Shown here piece by piece: positions 42,565-50,860 of a stretch of DNA of 64,000 nucleotides (its first letter is position 1; the number at the start of each line of letters is the position of its first letter). The stretch covers positions 124,001-188,000 of the forward strand of contig NZ_JAFCLZ010000017.1 in the NCBI RefSeq assembly GCF_018130165.1. The letters are read 5' to 3'. Source of the stretch: Bradyrhizobium sp. JYMT SZCCT0180. Its GTDB lineage: Bacteria > Pseudomonadota > Alphaproteobacteria > Rhizobiales > Xanthobacteraceae. The translations under genes were made by a program, and so were the position numbers. The notes beneath the pieces were generated by a model. It made no database searches. It worked only from the letters and a program-made list of their open reading frames with translations, and was not told the DNA's origin.

Positions 42565-43041
42565 ATGACCGGCGGAATTCCCATGCGCACCCTCTTCACA
42601 TCGTTGAAAACCTTCGGCCTGGCTGCGGCGCTTGCCGTGCTGGCATTCGGCCAGTCGGCAGAGGCCGCCAATCCGCTGGAATTGAATTTCTGGCTGTCCG
42701 GTCCCCGCTATGACGGGCGCGTTGCGCCTTGCGAATCGGCGCTGCCGACCATCATTTCGCAGTTCCGCGAGAAGGAAAGCACCTTCTGGAATTCCCCCCT
42801 GACCATCACCGCCTATGGCCGGGTCCACGAAACCACGTTCCGTCCCTGGCAATCCGACAACATTCCGCGCCGCTATTGCACCGGCGACGTGATGCTGAGC
42901 GACGGCAAGGTGCGCAACGTGCACTATTCGATCATCGAGGATGGCGGCTTTGCCGGCTTCGGCCAGGGCGTCGAATGGTGCGTCACCGGGCTGGACCGCA
43001 ACTGGGCCTATAACCCCGGCTGCAAGGCTGCCCGGCCTTAA
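42565..43041 (+). CDS. Secreted hypothetical protein (158 aa)
   Basis: The ATG at 42565 follows GGAGGG closely; an in-frame ATG at 42583 gives a more usual signal-peptide start (MRTLFTSLKTFG). Either way a signal peptide ends SAEAAN. The mature part has FWLSGPRYDGRVAPCESALP, then STFWNSPLTITAYGRV, PRRYCTGDVMLSDGKVR and VEWCVTGLDRNW, with four Cys that could form two disulfides. I recall similar conserved secreted proteins in Rhizobiales; their function is unknown. Confidence 0.8.
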   Translation: MTGGIPMRTLFTSLKTFGLAAALAVLAFGQSAEAANPLELNFWLSGPRYDGRVAPCESALPTIISQFREKESTFWNSPLTITAYGRVHETTFRPWQSDNIPRRYCTGDVMLSDGKVRNVHYSIIEDGGFAGFGQGVEWCVTGLDRNWAYNPGCKAARP

Positions 43042-43194
43042 AGCTTACCCCTAAGCTTCCTGCCAGAGTTTTTCGATCGCGGCGGCCGGCGCCACCCGAT
43101 TCGCGCCTCACCATTTTTGTTCTTGAAATGTTCCGGTTCCCTGCTAGGCTCGGGTAATCGAGTACGTCATGCTTGGCGAGTAAGGGAGCGTTTG

Positions 43195-43878
43195 ATGTTT
43201 CCATCGGTCATTGTTTCGCGGCTGCTGATTTCGCTGGCACTTGTCTTGGTCACCGCGGGCCACGCCGCCGCGCAGGACCGCCGGCAGAACGCCCCTGGCG
43301 AGTTCGATTTCTACGTGCTGGCCCTGTCGTGGTCGCCCTCCTTCTGCGAGGCGGCCTCCGAACGCGGTAATAGCGGCCGTTCTGCGCAGATCCAGTGCGA
43401 GCGCCCGTTTTCCTTCGTGGTCCACGGCCTGTGGCCGCAATATGAGCGCGGCTTTCCCGAATATTGCCAGCGGCCGTCGCCCCGTCTCGACCGCAACATC
43501 ATGACGTCGATGCTGGACCTGATGCCGGCGCCCGGGCTGATCTTCAACGAGTGGGACAAGCACGGCACCTGTTCCGGCCTTGGCGCGCGGGCCTATTTCG
43601 AGAACATCCGCAAAGCCCGCGCCGCGGTGAAGATCCCCGAGGAATTCCTGCAATTGTCGGAATCGAAGACGATCGCCCCCGAGGCGCTCGAGGCAGCCTT
43701 TATCAAGGTCAATCCCGGCCTGAGCAGCTCGGCGATTTCGGTCGTCTGCAGCAGCCGTCGGCTCAGCGAAGTCAGGGTCTGCATGAGCAAGGACCTGCAA
43801 TTCCGCTCCTGCGAGGAAATCGACCGCCGCGCCTGCCGCCGCGACGAGGTCGTGATGCCGCCGGTGCGGGGAAGTTGA
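43195..43878 (+). CDS. Ribonuclease T2 family protein
   Basis: 227 residues from ATG 43195 (AGGGAG upstream). The signal peptide ends HAAAQDR. Both conserved active-site segments are present: CAS-1 FVVHGLWPQ (His) and CAS-2 NEWDKHGTC (Glu, Lys, His). Cys residues are distributed as in RNase I. It would degrade RNA in the periplasm without base specificity. Its 3' end is followed by a family-A repeat. Confidence 0.95.
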   Translation: MFPSVIVSRLLISLALVLVTAGHAAAQDRRQNAPGEFDFYVLALSWSPSFCEAASERGNSGRSAQIQCERPFSFVVHGLWPQYERGFPEYCQRPSPRLDRNIMTSMLDLMPAPGLIFNEWDKHGTCSGLGARAYFENIRKARAAVKIPEEFLQLSESKTIAPEALEAAFIKVNPGLSSSAISVVCSSRRLSEVRVCMSKDLQFRSCEEIDRRACRRDEVVMPPVRGS

Positions 43879-43890
43879 AACCTCCCTCGT

Positions 43891-43979
43891 CGTCATGCCC
43901 GGGCTTGACCCGGGCATCCACGTCTTCCTTCGTTCGGTGATCAAAGACGTGGATGGCCGGGACAAGCCCGGCCATGACG
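43891..43979. repeat. Intergenic inverted repeat, family A
   Basis: CGTCATGCCCGGGCTTGACC then CGGGCATCCACGTC at the left; GACGTGGATGGCCGGG then CAAGCCCGGCCATGACG at the right. Both arms are internally palindromic. It lies between RNase T2 and rlmJ. Confidence 0.85.
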
Positions 43980-44024
43980 AGTAGAAGACGTAGACGTCTT
44001 CTCGAACGGCTCTTGAATTCTCCC

Positions 44025-44885
44025 ATGAACTACCGACACGCCTTTCATGCCGGCGGCTTTGCCGATGTCATCAAGCACATCGTGCTGGTGCGGATGCTGA
44101 CATATCTGCAGGAAAAGCCCGCCGCCTTTCGCGTCATCGACACCCATGCCGGCGCCGGGCGCTACGACCTGTCCGGCGACGAGGCCCGCCGCAGCGGCGA
44201 ATGGCTGACCGGCATCGCGCGGGTGATGCAGGCGCGGTTCTCGGAAAATGCGTTGCCGCTGGTGGCGCCCTATCTCGACATCGTCAGGGCCTTCAACGCG
44301 CAAGCCGAGCTGAAAGCCTATCCCGGATCGCCCTTGATCGCGCGCGCGCTGCTGCGGCCGCAGGACCGCCTCACGGCATGCGAGATCGAGCCGAAAGCCC
44401 ACAAGCAATTGATCGATGCGCTGCGCCGCGACACCCAGGCCCGGGTGGTCGATCTCGACGGCTGGACGGCGTTGCCGGCCTTCGTGCCGCCGAACGAGCG
44501 GCGCGGCCTCGTGCTGATCGACCCTTCGTTCGAGCAAAAGGACGAGTTCGAAAAGCTCGCCGACGGCTTTGCCGAGGCCTATGCGAAGTGGCCGACCGGC
44601 AGCTATCTCTTGTGGTACCCGGTCAAGAGCCGGCGCATCACCGACGGCCTGGCCCGGCATGTCGCCGCCGTGGCTGAGACCGGCAAGCCGGCCGGAAAAT
44701 GTCTGCGGCTCGAATTCAGCGTCGCACCGCAGCAGGCCGGCGGTCCCCTCACCTCCACCGGGCTTCTGATCGTCAACCCGCCGTGGACGCTGGCGGGCGA
44801 GCTGAAGACTATTTTACCCGAATTGGAAAAACCGCTCGGCCAGGGCGGCGCCGGCCGGTTCAGGCTTGAGACGCCCAAACCTTGA
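44025..44885 (+). CDS. rlmJ: 23S rRNA (adenine(2030)-N6)-methyltransferase RlmJ
   Basis: 286 residues. The N-terminus MNYRHAFHAGGFADVIKHIV is diagnostic of RlmJ. SAM-binding residues are in VIDTHAGAGRYDLS. The catalytic motif reads LIDPSFEQKDEF, where the E. coli enzyme has DPPYE, so the usual N-terminal Pro-Pro-Tyr is Pro-Ser-Phe here. WYPVKSRR and the C-terminal NPPW segment complete the fold. It methylates A2030 in 23S rRNA. The stop codon lies within one arm of an 11-bp inverted repeat. Confidence 0.95.
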   Translation: MNYRHAFHAGGFADVIKHIVLVRMLTYLQEKPAAFRVIDTHAGAGRYDLSGDEARRSGEWLTGIARVMQARFSENALPLVAPYLDIVRAFNAQAELKAYPGSPLIARALLRPQDRLTACEIEPKAHKQLIDALRRDTQARVVDLDGWTALPAFVPPNERRGLVLIDPSFEQKDEFEKLADGFAEAYAKWPTGSYLLWYPVKSRRITDGLARHVAAVAETGKPAGKCLRLEFSVAPQQAGGPLTSTGLLIVNPPWTLAGELKTILPELEKPLGQGGAGRFRLETPKP

Positions 44886-45199
44886 AGGCTCGTCTTGAAT
44901 GCAAGCCTTGAACGCAAACCTTTCGGGGTAAGCCTTCAAGGCGGTGCATTGGGCTGAAAAGTGCCGATTGAGCCATAGTCAATTTGCGCGGAACCGTATT
45001 ATGCTCGGCTGTTATGACTGGCTTTACGTTCCGCTTCCGCGAATGGTTGCGGCGGAGTGATCAAGGCCTAAAAAAATCCAGACTGATCGGTGCGTGACCC
45101 GATCGGTTCAGGTGGCCAAGCTTCCGACAACGAATGTCCGGTCGGCCGATACGCGAATTGCGCGTAGCGGCAAAGCAATGCGGGGGAGGAGTTTTCCCG
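44886..45199. other. Upstream region of the cold-shock gene
   Basis: 314 bases without a supported ORF. CCTTGAAGGCT (44880-44890) and AGCCTTCAAGG (44931-44941) are perfect inverted copies across the rlmJ stop. The right end holds a small hairpin around the csp ribosome-binding site (45181-45199). The promoter and a probably long leader lie here. Confidence 0.5.
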
Positions 45200-45415
45200 A
45201 TGGCCATGACTGGTACAGTCAAGTTCTTCAATGGAGAACGCGGCTACGGCTTCATCAAGCCCGATGACGGCGGCCGCGACGTGTTCGTTCACATCACTGC
45301 CGTCGAGCGGGCCGGATTGAAGGATTTGACTGAAGGACAGCGCATTACATTCGAGGTCGAACCGGACAAGAAGGGCAAAGGCCCCAAGGCGGTCAACCTG
45401 GTGATTTCATCGTAA
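45200..45415 (+). CDS. cspA: Cold-shock family protein
   Basis: 71 residues. It starts MAMTGTVKFFNGERGYGFIK, so RNP1 (YGFIK) and RNP2 (DVFVHITAV) are both intact, with a five-strand OB fold. It binds single-stranded RNA and DNA. A strong GGAGGAG precedes the ATG. The ribosome-binding site lies in the loop of a CGGGGGA-GGAGT-TTTTCCCG hairpin directly before the start. That could tune initiation with temperature, as in E. coli cspA (inference). Confidence 0.95.
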   Translation: MAMTGTVKFFNGERGYGFIKPDDGGRDVFVHITAVERAGLKDLTEGQRITFEVEPDKKGKGPKAVNLVISS

Positions 45416-45496
45416 GCTGACGCGTGAGCTTAAGCTCTCGGTGAAAGCGAACTGAAGTTTTGCCTGCACCAAATCCCGCTGAGCGCGAGGCGCGGC

Positions 45497-46336
45497 TCAG
45501 AACGTGGACGCGTGCATGATGTGGCCGCCGCGCGCCGGTGCGTCACGTTCGCTCTCGGGGAAGAACCGCGCCGCGATCCTGTCAGGGCCGACATCATCGA
45601 CATGCCGGAAGCCGGTCGCGCTCATGCGGGCGCAAAGCGGCGCGGTGTCGAAATAGCTCTGAAGGCTTTCGCCAACCGCGGCCACCCGCTCGGCAAGCGC
45701 TTGATGCGCGGCGCGGCCGGCCGGTGCGACCGAGCTTGCGGGGTTGACGTAGTCGAACACCACCTCAGCGCCGCCCTCTAGCTGCCCGACATAGCCGAGC
45801 GTCGAGAACACCGCCGTCTCGGTCAGATACGGCACCACGCCGAGCCAGCTGAAGAAGCTGCGTTTGGCGGCGACAAAGCCTGCGGCGTCCAGCGCTTCGG
45901 CCAATGTCTGCCGTTCGAAATCTATCCCGACATAGGTCAGCGTGTCCGGTACGGCGATTGTCGCAGCGGCCAGCATCTCGCGCTTGCGGGCTTGCGTGGC
46001 GGGAAAATCGACTTCGAAAATTCGCAGGCCACCCGCCAGCGGCGTCCGGTAGGCGAGCGTATCGAGCCCTGCGCCGAGCACCACGAGCTGCGTCGCACCA
46101 TTATTCACCGCTTCCGTCAGCGCTTCTTCCGAGATGCGCGAGCGCGCGGCGATGAACCAGCGCAACCGTGGCCCCGACGTGTGGGCCATGGCATGGTCGA
46201 GCGAGACCTGGATATCGTCGCCGAGAATGCGCAGCGCCAGCGGATCCATGAGGATCGATGCGTTATCCAGCACCTGGTGCGCCGCGCGCAAGCGGGCGGC
46301 GCCCAACGCGGTCAGACTTGGCTGCCCCGGCTGCAT
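45497..46336 (-). CDS. Class I SAM-dependent methyltransferase (leucine carboxyl methyltransferase-like)
   Basis: 279 residues. The N-terminal helical region includes ALGAARLRAAHQVLD and ILMDPLALRILGD. The SAM site is LVVLGAGLDTLAYRTPL followed by IFEVDFPATQARKREML, the pattern of the putative SAM-methyltransferase family related to leucine carboxyl methyltransferases. The substrate is unknown; Mycobacterium homologues modify small molecules or lipids. No clear ribosome-binding site precedes the ATG, so a leaderless or weakly translated mRNA is possible. The Omp25-like gene's terminator lies 40 bases upstream. Confidence 0.86.
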   Translation of the reverse strand: MQPGQPSLTALGAARLRAAHQVLDNASILMDPLALRILGDDIQVSLDHAMAHTSGPRLRWFIAARSRISEEALTEAVNNGATQLVVLGAGLDTLAYRTPLAGGLRIFEVDFPATQARKREMLAAATIAVPDTLTYVGIDFERQTLAEALDAAGFVAAKRSFFSWLGVVPYLTETAVFSTLGYVGQLEGGAEVVFDYVNPASSVAPAGRAAHQALAERVAAVGESLQSYFDTAPLCARMSATGFRHVDDVGPDRIAARFFPESERDAPARGGHIMHASTF

Positions 46337-46375
46337 CGAACAATTTTAGGCGTGCCGCCGCGCACTGTCCACGAG

Positions 46376-46410
46376 ACAAAAAAAATCCCGGCGGCTTGGC
46401 GCCGCCGGGA
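46376..46410 (-). terminator. Rho-independent terminator of the Omp25-like gene
   Basis: On the minus strand TCCCGGCGGC-GCCAA-GCCGCCGGGA forms a perfect 10-bp stem with a 5-base loop and is followed by a run of eight T residues. It is 37 bases after the outer-membrane gene's stop. Confidence 0.9.
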
Positions 46411-46446
46411 GGCTGCAACAGATGGTTTCTTTGCGTTTTTTTGATC

Positions 46447-47070
46447 TCAGAAGCGATAATTCACGCCGGCGCGGATCAGCCCGAAGCTGTAGCCGTTCGA
46501 GGCTCCGGTGATGACAAAATTGGTGTTGGAGAGGTCGACATAGAGATACTCGACCTTGGCGCTCCAGTTCGGCGCAAAGCCCATTTCAGCGCCGACGCCC
46601 GCGGTCCAGCCCGCCGTGGTGTGGGATTCCGACAGGCCGAACGTGGTGGCGCGCAGTTCGCCGAAGGCAAGACCGCCGGTGCCGTAGAACATCACGTTGT
46701 TAAACGCATAGCCGACCCGGCCGCGCAGCGTGCCGAACCAGGGGTTGGAGAACTTCCACGGCGCGAAGGTATCGGCCGCGCCGGTCGCGTTGATATCGCC
46801 CTCGAGGCCAAACACCCACGGCCCGTTCTGAAAGTTGTAGCCGGCCTGCACGCCGCCTACAAAGCCCGACGGCTTGGTCGGGTTGTTGTCGACCGAGCCC
46901 CAGGCATAGCCGAGATTGCCGCCGAGATAGGGACCGGCCCAGCTATAGGCGTTGAGCGGCTGATTGACGGTATAGGGCGCGCGCGATCCGTAATTCATGT
47001 CGGCCGCCTGCGCCGACATCGTCCAGGCGGCGGCGACCACCGCCAGCGCCCGCAAAACAAAGCTGCCCAT
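46447..47070 (-). CDS. Omp25/Omp31-like outer membrane beta-barrel protein
   Basis: 207 residues from the ATG at 47070 (GGAG 7 bases upstream; GTG at 47073 is possible). A signal peptide ends SAQAADMNY. Alternating strands follow, with YSWAGPYLGGNLGYAWG, VGGVQAGYNFQNGPWVFGLE and the C-terminal LIRAGVNYRF ending in Phe, as in eight-stranded barrels of the Rhizobiales Omp25/Omp31 group. It is an outer membrane surface protein. It has a strong terminator downstream and a CtrA-like box upstream (47170-47185). Confidence 0.93.
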   Translation of the reverse strand: MGSFVLRALAVVAAAWTMSAQAADMNYGSRAPYTVNQPLNAYSWAGPYLGGNLGYAWGSVDNNPTKPSGFVGGVQAGYNFQNGPWVFGLEGDINATGAADTFAPWKFSNPWFGTLRGRVGYAFNNVMFYGTGGLAFGELRATTFGLSESHTTAGWTAGVGAEMGFAPNWSAKVEYLYVDLSNTNFVITGASNGYSFGLIRAGVNYRF

Positions 47071-47169
47071 CACTCAACTCCACCACGCAACAGCCGCACC
47101 CTTCCGGCCGAGGCCGGCTTGGTTACGGAATTCCACTTTTTTCCTGTAAGATTTATCGAGAGTTTTAAG

Positions 47170-47185
47170 TTAAAGGGTTGTTAAG
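47170..47185. promoter_or_regulatory. CtrA-like box upstream of the Omp25-like gene and uvrC
   Basis: TTAA-AGGGTTG-TTAAG matches TTAA-N7-TTAA but not the final C of the consensus. It lies 100 bases upstream of the outer-membrane gene (minus) and 106 bases before uvrC (plus). Confidence 0.35.
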
Positions 47186-47290
47186 CCCTCTTACCGCCCG
47201 ATCATCAGTCTTAAGAATGTGTTACCCGGCATGGCCTCGGTCGCCGCCGGCACGCTGGCGATGCCGGCCAGCAGCGCTTAATTTAGGCCC

Positions 47291-49405
47291 ATGGATCACG
47301 ATTCTACCGACCATCCGAAGGCCCCGGGCAAGCCGCGACGGGGTTCCCAGCCGGATTTGCTTTCAAAGGACCCTGCAAAGGACCCTGCTCAGGAGCTTGG
47401 CCCCGCCGATCTCGATCCGGCGACGTCTGCCGCCGAGGACGAAGATGAGGCCCGCCTGCCGGAACCCGCGGAGGAAACCGCCGAGGACACCACGGAGGCG
47501 GTGGCCGAAGGTCCGCTTGCGGTCGGCCATGCCGCGATCGAAAATGCCGTGCGCCTGGCGCCGACCTCGCCCGGTGTCTACCGCATGCTCAACACCGGCA
47601 ACGACGTGCTTTACGTCGGCAAGGCGAAGAACGTCCGCAAGCGGCTTGCCTCCTACGCCCGCGTCAACGCGCCGCTGCCGGCGCGAATCCTGCGCATGAT
47701 CGCGGCCACCGTTGCGGTCGAGATCATCTCGACCACGACGGAGACCGAGGCGCTGCTGCTCGAGGCCAATCTGATCAAGCAGCTGCGGCCGCGCTTCAAC
47801 GTGCAACTGCGCGACGACAAGTCGTTTCCCTATATCCTGATCACCGGCGACCACTGGGCGCCGCAGATCCTCAAACATCGCGGCGCGCAGTCGCGGCCGG
47901 GGCGCTATTTCGGGCCGTTCGCCAACGCGGGCGCCGTCAACCGCACCATCACGGCGCTGCAGCGCGCGTTTTTGATCCGCTCCTGCACCGACGGCTTCTT
48001 CGAGAGCCGCACCCGGCCCTGCCTGCTCTATCAAATCCGCCGCTGCTCCGGCCCCTGCACCCGCGAGATCGATTTCCCCGGCTATACCGAGCTGGTGCGC
48101 GAGGCGGGCGACTTCCTGTCCGGCCGCAGCCATCTGGTCAAAAAAGAACTGGCCGGTGAGATGGAAAAAGCGTCCGCCGAACTCGAATTCGAGACTGCCG
48201 CACTCTACCGTGACCGCCTCGCCGCACTCTCGGCGATCCAGTCGCAGCAGGGCATCAATCCGCGCACCGTGGAAGAGGCCGACGTGTTCGCCATCCACCA
48301 GGAGGGCGGCTATTCCTGCGTCGAGGTGTTCTTCTTCCGCACCGGCCAGAACTGGGGCAACCGCGCCTATTTCCCGCGCGCGGAGAAATCCTTCACGCCG
48401 GAAGAAGTGCTGGCCTCGTTCCTGGCGCAATTCTACGACGACAAACCGCCGCCGAAACTGATCCTGCTGTCGCACGAGATCGAGGAAAGCGCGCTGCTGG
48501 CGGATGCCCTCGCCGTCAAGGCCGGCTTCAAGGTCGAAGTCTCGACGCCAAAGCGCGGCGAGAAAAAGGAATTGATCGCGCATGCGCTGACCAACGCCCG
48601 CGAGGCGCTCGGCCGCAAGCTCAGCGATACCGCGACCCAAGGCCGCCTGCTGGAGGGCATGGTCACGACGCTCGGGCTGCCGCATGCGCCCAAGCGCATC
48701 GAGGTCTACGACAACAGCCACATCCAGGGCACCAACGCGGTCGGCGCGATGATCGTGGCGGGACCCGACGGATTCATCAAGAACCAGTACCGCAAGTTCA
48801 ACATCAAGTCGGAAGGCCTGACGCCCGGCGACGACTACGCGATGATGCGCGAGGTGCTGGAGCGGCGCTTCAAGCGGCTGTTGAAACCGCCGGAAGACGA
48901 TACCGGCAAAGCAAAAGCCGAGATCAAGGCCGACGACGATTCGTTTCCGCAATGGCCGGATCTGGTCATTATTGACGGCGGCCGCGGCCAGCTCAACGCG
49001 GCAAGGCAGATCTTCGAGACCCTCGGACTGACGCAAGTCACGCTGCTGGCCGTGGCCAAGGGGCCGGACCGCGATGCGGGGCGGGAAACGCTGTTCATGC
49101 CGGACCGCGAGGCGATCAAGCTCGAACCGCGCGACCCCGTGCTGTATTTCATCCAGCGGCTGCGCGACGAGGCGCATCGTTTCGTGATCGGATCGCACCG
49201 CAAACTGCGCAAAAAGGACATCCGCGAAGCGGGTTTGCAGGAGATTCCGGGCATCGGCCCGTCACGCAAACGTGCCTTGCTGCATCACTTTGGAACGCTG
49301 AAGGAAATCGAGCGGGCCTCGATCGCCGACCTTGGCAAGGTTCCAGGGGTCAGCGCCGAAAGCGCCCGCAAGATTTTCGAGTTTTTCCATGCGCAACCGG
49401 GTTAA
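47291..49405 (+). CDS. uvrC: Excinuclease ABC subunit C
   Basis: 704 residues. After an unusual acidic extension of about 80 residues (rich in Glu, Asp, Pro and Ala), the GIY-YIG nuclease domain begins at SPGVYRMLNTGNDVLYVGKAKN. The UvrB-binding UVR region (about 280-315), the RNase H-like endonuclease with DNSHIQGTNAVGAMIV and a C-terminal helix-hairpin-helix pair (GLQEIPGIGPSRKRALLHHF) follow. It makes the two incisions of nucleotide excision repair. It is followed 116 bases later by pgsA, an order I recall as usual in alphaproteobacteria. Confidence 0.97.
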   Translation: MDHDSTDHPKAPGKPRRGSQPDLLSKDPAKDPAQELGPADLDPATSAAEDEDEARLPEPAEETAEDTTEAVAEGPLAVGHAAIENAVRLAPTSPGVYRMLNTGNDVLYVGKAKNVRKRLASYARVNAPLPARILRMIAATVAVEIISTTTETEALLLEANLIKQLRPRFNVQLRDDKSFPYILITGDHWAPQILKHRGAQSRPGRYFGPFANAGAVNRTITALQRAFLIRSCTDGFFESRTRPCLLYQIRRCSGPCTREIDFPGYTELVREAGDFLSGRSHLVKKELAGEMEKASAELEFETAALYRDRLAALSAIQSQQGINPRTVEEADVFAIHQEGGYSCVEVFFFRTGQNWGNRAYFPRAEKSFTPEEVLASFLAQFYDDKPPPKLILLSHEIEESALLADALAVKAGFKVEVSTPKRGEKKELIAHALTNAREALGRKLSDTATQGRLLEGMVTTLGLPHAPKRIEVYDNSHIQGTNAVGAMIVAGPDGFIKNQYRKFNIKSEGLTPGDDYAMMREVLERRFKRLLKPPEDDTGKAKAEIKADDDSFPQWPDLVIIDGGRGQLNAARQIFETLGLTQVTLLAVAKGPDRDAGRETLFMPDREAIKLEPRDPVLYFIQRLRDEAHRFVIGSHRKLRKKDIREAGLQEIPGIGPSRKRALLHHFGTLKEIERASIADLGKVPGVSAESARKIFEFFHAQPG

Positions 49406-49521
49406 AGGGAGCCGATTCACATGGAGGTTTCATTTGGGCGTTTCATTTGGCCGTCGCCTGCGACAGATGATCTGGGGCCTGCACGGTTGACCTTCACGCC
49501 TGAGCGGTATTGGTAAGACGG

Positions 49522-50136
49522 ATGAACATCGCAACCACCAAGGGCCAGTCCAAGAGCCTGTCCCTCCCGAATATCCTGACCTATGCCCGCATCGCCGCCA
49601 TCCCGGTGGTGGTCGGCTGCGTCTATGCCCAATCCATCATGGACGGCCCGCTGTGGCTGCGCTGGGTGGCGCTGGCGCTCTTTATCGCCGCCGCCGTGAC
49701 CGACGTTCTCGATGGCTATTATGCACGGGCGTGGGATCAGCAATCCGCCTTCGGCCGCATGCTCGATCCGATCGCCGACAAATTGCTGGTGGCGTCCTGC
49801 CTGTTGATGCTGGCCGCCGACAACAGCATCCATGGCTGGACGCTGTGGGCCGCCATCGTGATCCTGTGCCGCGAAATCCTGGTCTCGGGCTTGCGGGAAT
49901 ATCTCGCGGCGCTCCGGGTCAGCGTCCCCGTGACCAAGCTCGCGAAATGGAAGACCACCGTCCAGCTGGTCGCGATCGGCTTTCTGATCGCCGGCGAGGC
50001 GGGCGAACAGATTTTCGCCCCGACCACCATGATCGGGATCGCCCTGCTGTGGACGTCGGCGATCGTCACGATCTATACCGGCTATGATTATTTCCGCGCC
50101 GGCATTCACCACCTCATCAAGGAGGATGAGGGATGA
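49522..50136 (+). CDS. pgsA: CDP-diacylglycerol-glycerol-3-phosphate 3-phosphatidyltransferase
   Basis: 204 residues from ATG 49522. The CDP-alcohol phosphotransferase signature D-x2-DG-x2-AR-x8-G-x3-D-x3-D is complete (DVLDGYYARAWDQQSAFGRM then LDPIADK). About five transmembrane helices. It forms phosphatidylglycerol phosphate in the inner membrane, the committed step to PG and cardiolipin. It overlaps moaD by ATGA. Confidence 0.96.
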   Translation: MNIATTKGQSKSLSLPNILTYARIAAIPVVVGCVYAQSIMDGPLWLRWVALALFIAAAVTDVLDGYYARAWDQQSAFGRMLDPIADKLLVASCLLMLAADNSIHGWTLWAAIVILCREILVSGLREYLAALRVSVPVTKLAKWKTTVQLVAIGFLIAGEAGEQIFAPTTMIGIALLWTSAIVTIYTGYDYFRAGIHHLIKEDEG

Positions 50137-50384
50137 AGGTCAAATATTTCGCCTGGGTGCGCGAACGGATCGGCATTTCGGAGGAAATGGTCGAGCCGCC
50201 GGCCGCCGTGCGCACGGTGGACGATTTGATCGGCTGGCTCTCCCAGCGCGGCGAGACCTATGCCTACGCGTTCGAGAAGCCGAAGGTGATCCGCGCCGCG
50301 ATCGACCATACCCATGTCAAGCCGGATGCGATGATATCAGGCGCCCGCGAGATCGCGTTCTTTCCGCCGATGACCGGCGGTTGA
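50133..50384 (+). CDS. moaD: Molybdopterin synthase small subunit (MoaD)
   Basis: 83 residues. A ubiquitin-like fold starting MKVKYFAWVRERIGISEE and ending FFPPMTGG; the C-terminal Gly-Gly is the site of thiocarboxylation that carries sulfur. It pairs with MoaE, encoded 8 bases downstream, to convert cPMP to molybdopterin. Start and pgsA stop overlap. Confidence 0.95.
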   Translation: MKVKYFAWVRERIGISEEMVEPPAAVRTVDDLIGWLSQRGETYAYAFEKPKVIRAAIDHTHVKPDAMISGAREIAFFPPMTGG

Positions 50385-50392
50385 CCTCTCCA

Positions 50393-50860
50393 ATGACCGC
50401 CGCCGCGACCATCCGCATTCAGCAAGCCGATTTCGACATCGCGCAGGAGATTGCGGCGCTGACCAAGGGCCGCAGCGATGTCGGCGCGGTCGTGACCTTC
50501 AGCGGCATCTGCCGCGGCAGCGAGAACGGCGAGCCGATCGCGGCGCTGACGCTCGAGCACTATCCCGGCATGGCGGAGGCCGAAATCAAGCGGCACACCG
50601 ACGAAGCGATGTCGCGCTGGCCGCTCACCGGCCTCACCGTGGTGCATCGCGTCGGGCGCATCACGCCGGGCGAAAACATCGTGCTGGTGCTGGCGGCTTC
50701 CGCGCATCGGCAAGCGGCGTTTCAGGCGGCGGAGTTCCTGATGGATTATCTGAAGGCCAATGCGCCGTTCTGGAAGCGCGAAGAAAGCGCGAAGGGAACG
50801 AGTTGGATCGAGGCGCGCGGCCATGACGACGACGCCGCGGCGCGCTGGACCAAATCCTGA
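50393..50860 (+). CDS. moaE: Molybdopterin synthase large subunit (MoaE)
   Basis: 155 residues. The fold is complete: GAVVTFSGICRG, then ALTLEHYPGMAEAE, VVHRVGRITPGENIV, and the catalytic Lys region LKANAPFWKREES. It forms the heterotetramer with MoaD. Its stop overlaps the prmB start by one base. Confidence 0.95.
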   Translation: MTAAATIRIQQADFDIAQEIAALTKGRSDVGAVVTFSGICRGSENGEPIAALTLEHYPGMAEAEIKRHTDEAMSRWPLTGLTVVHRVGRITPGENIVLVLAASAHRQAAFQAAEFLMDYLKANAPFWKREESAKGTSWIEARGHDDDAAARWTKS

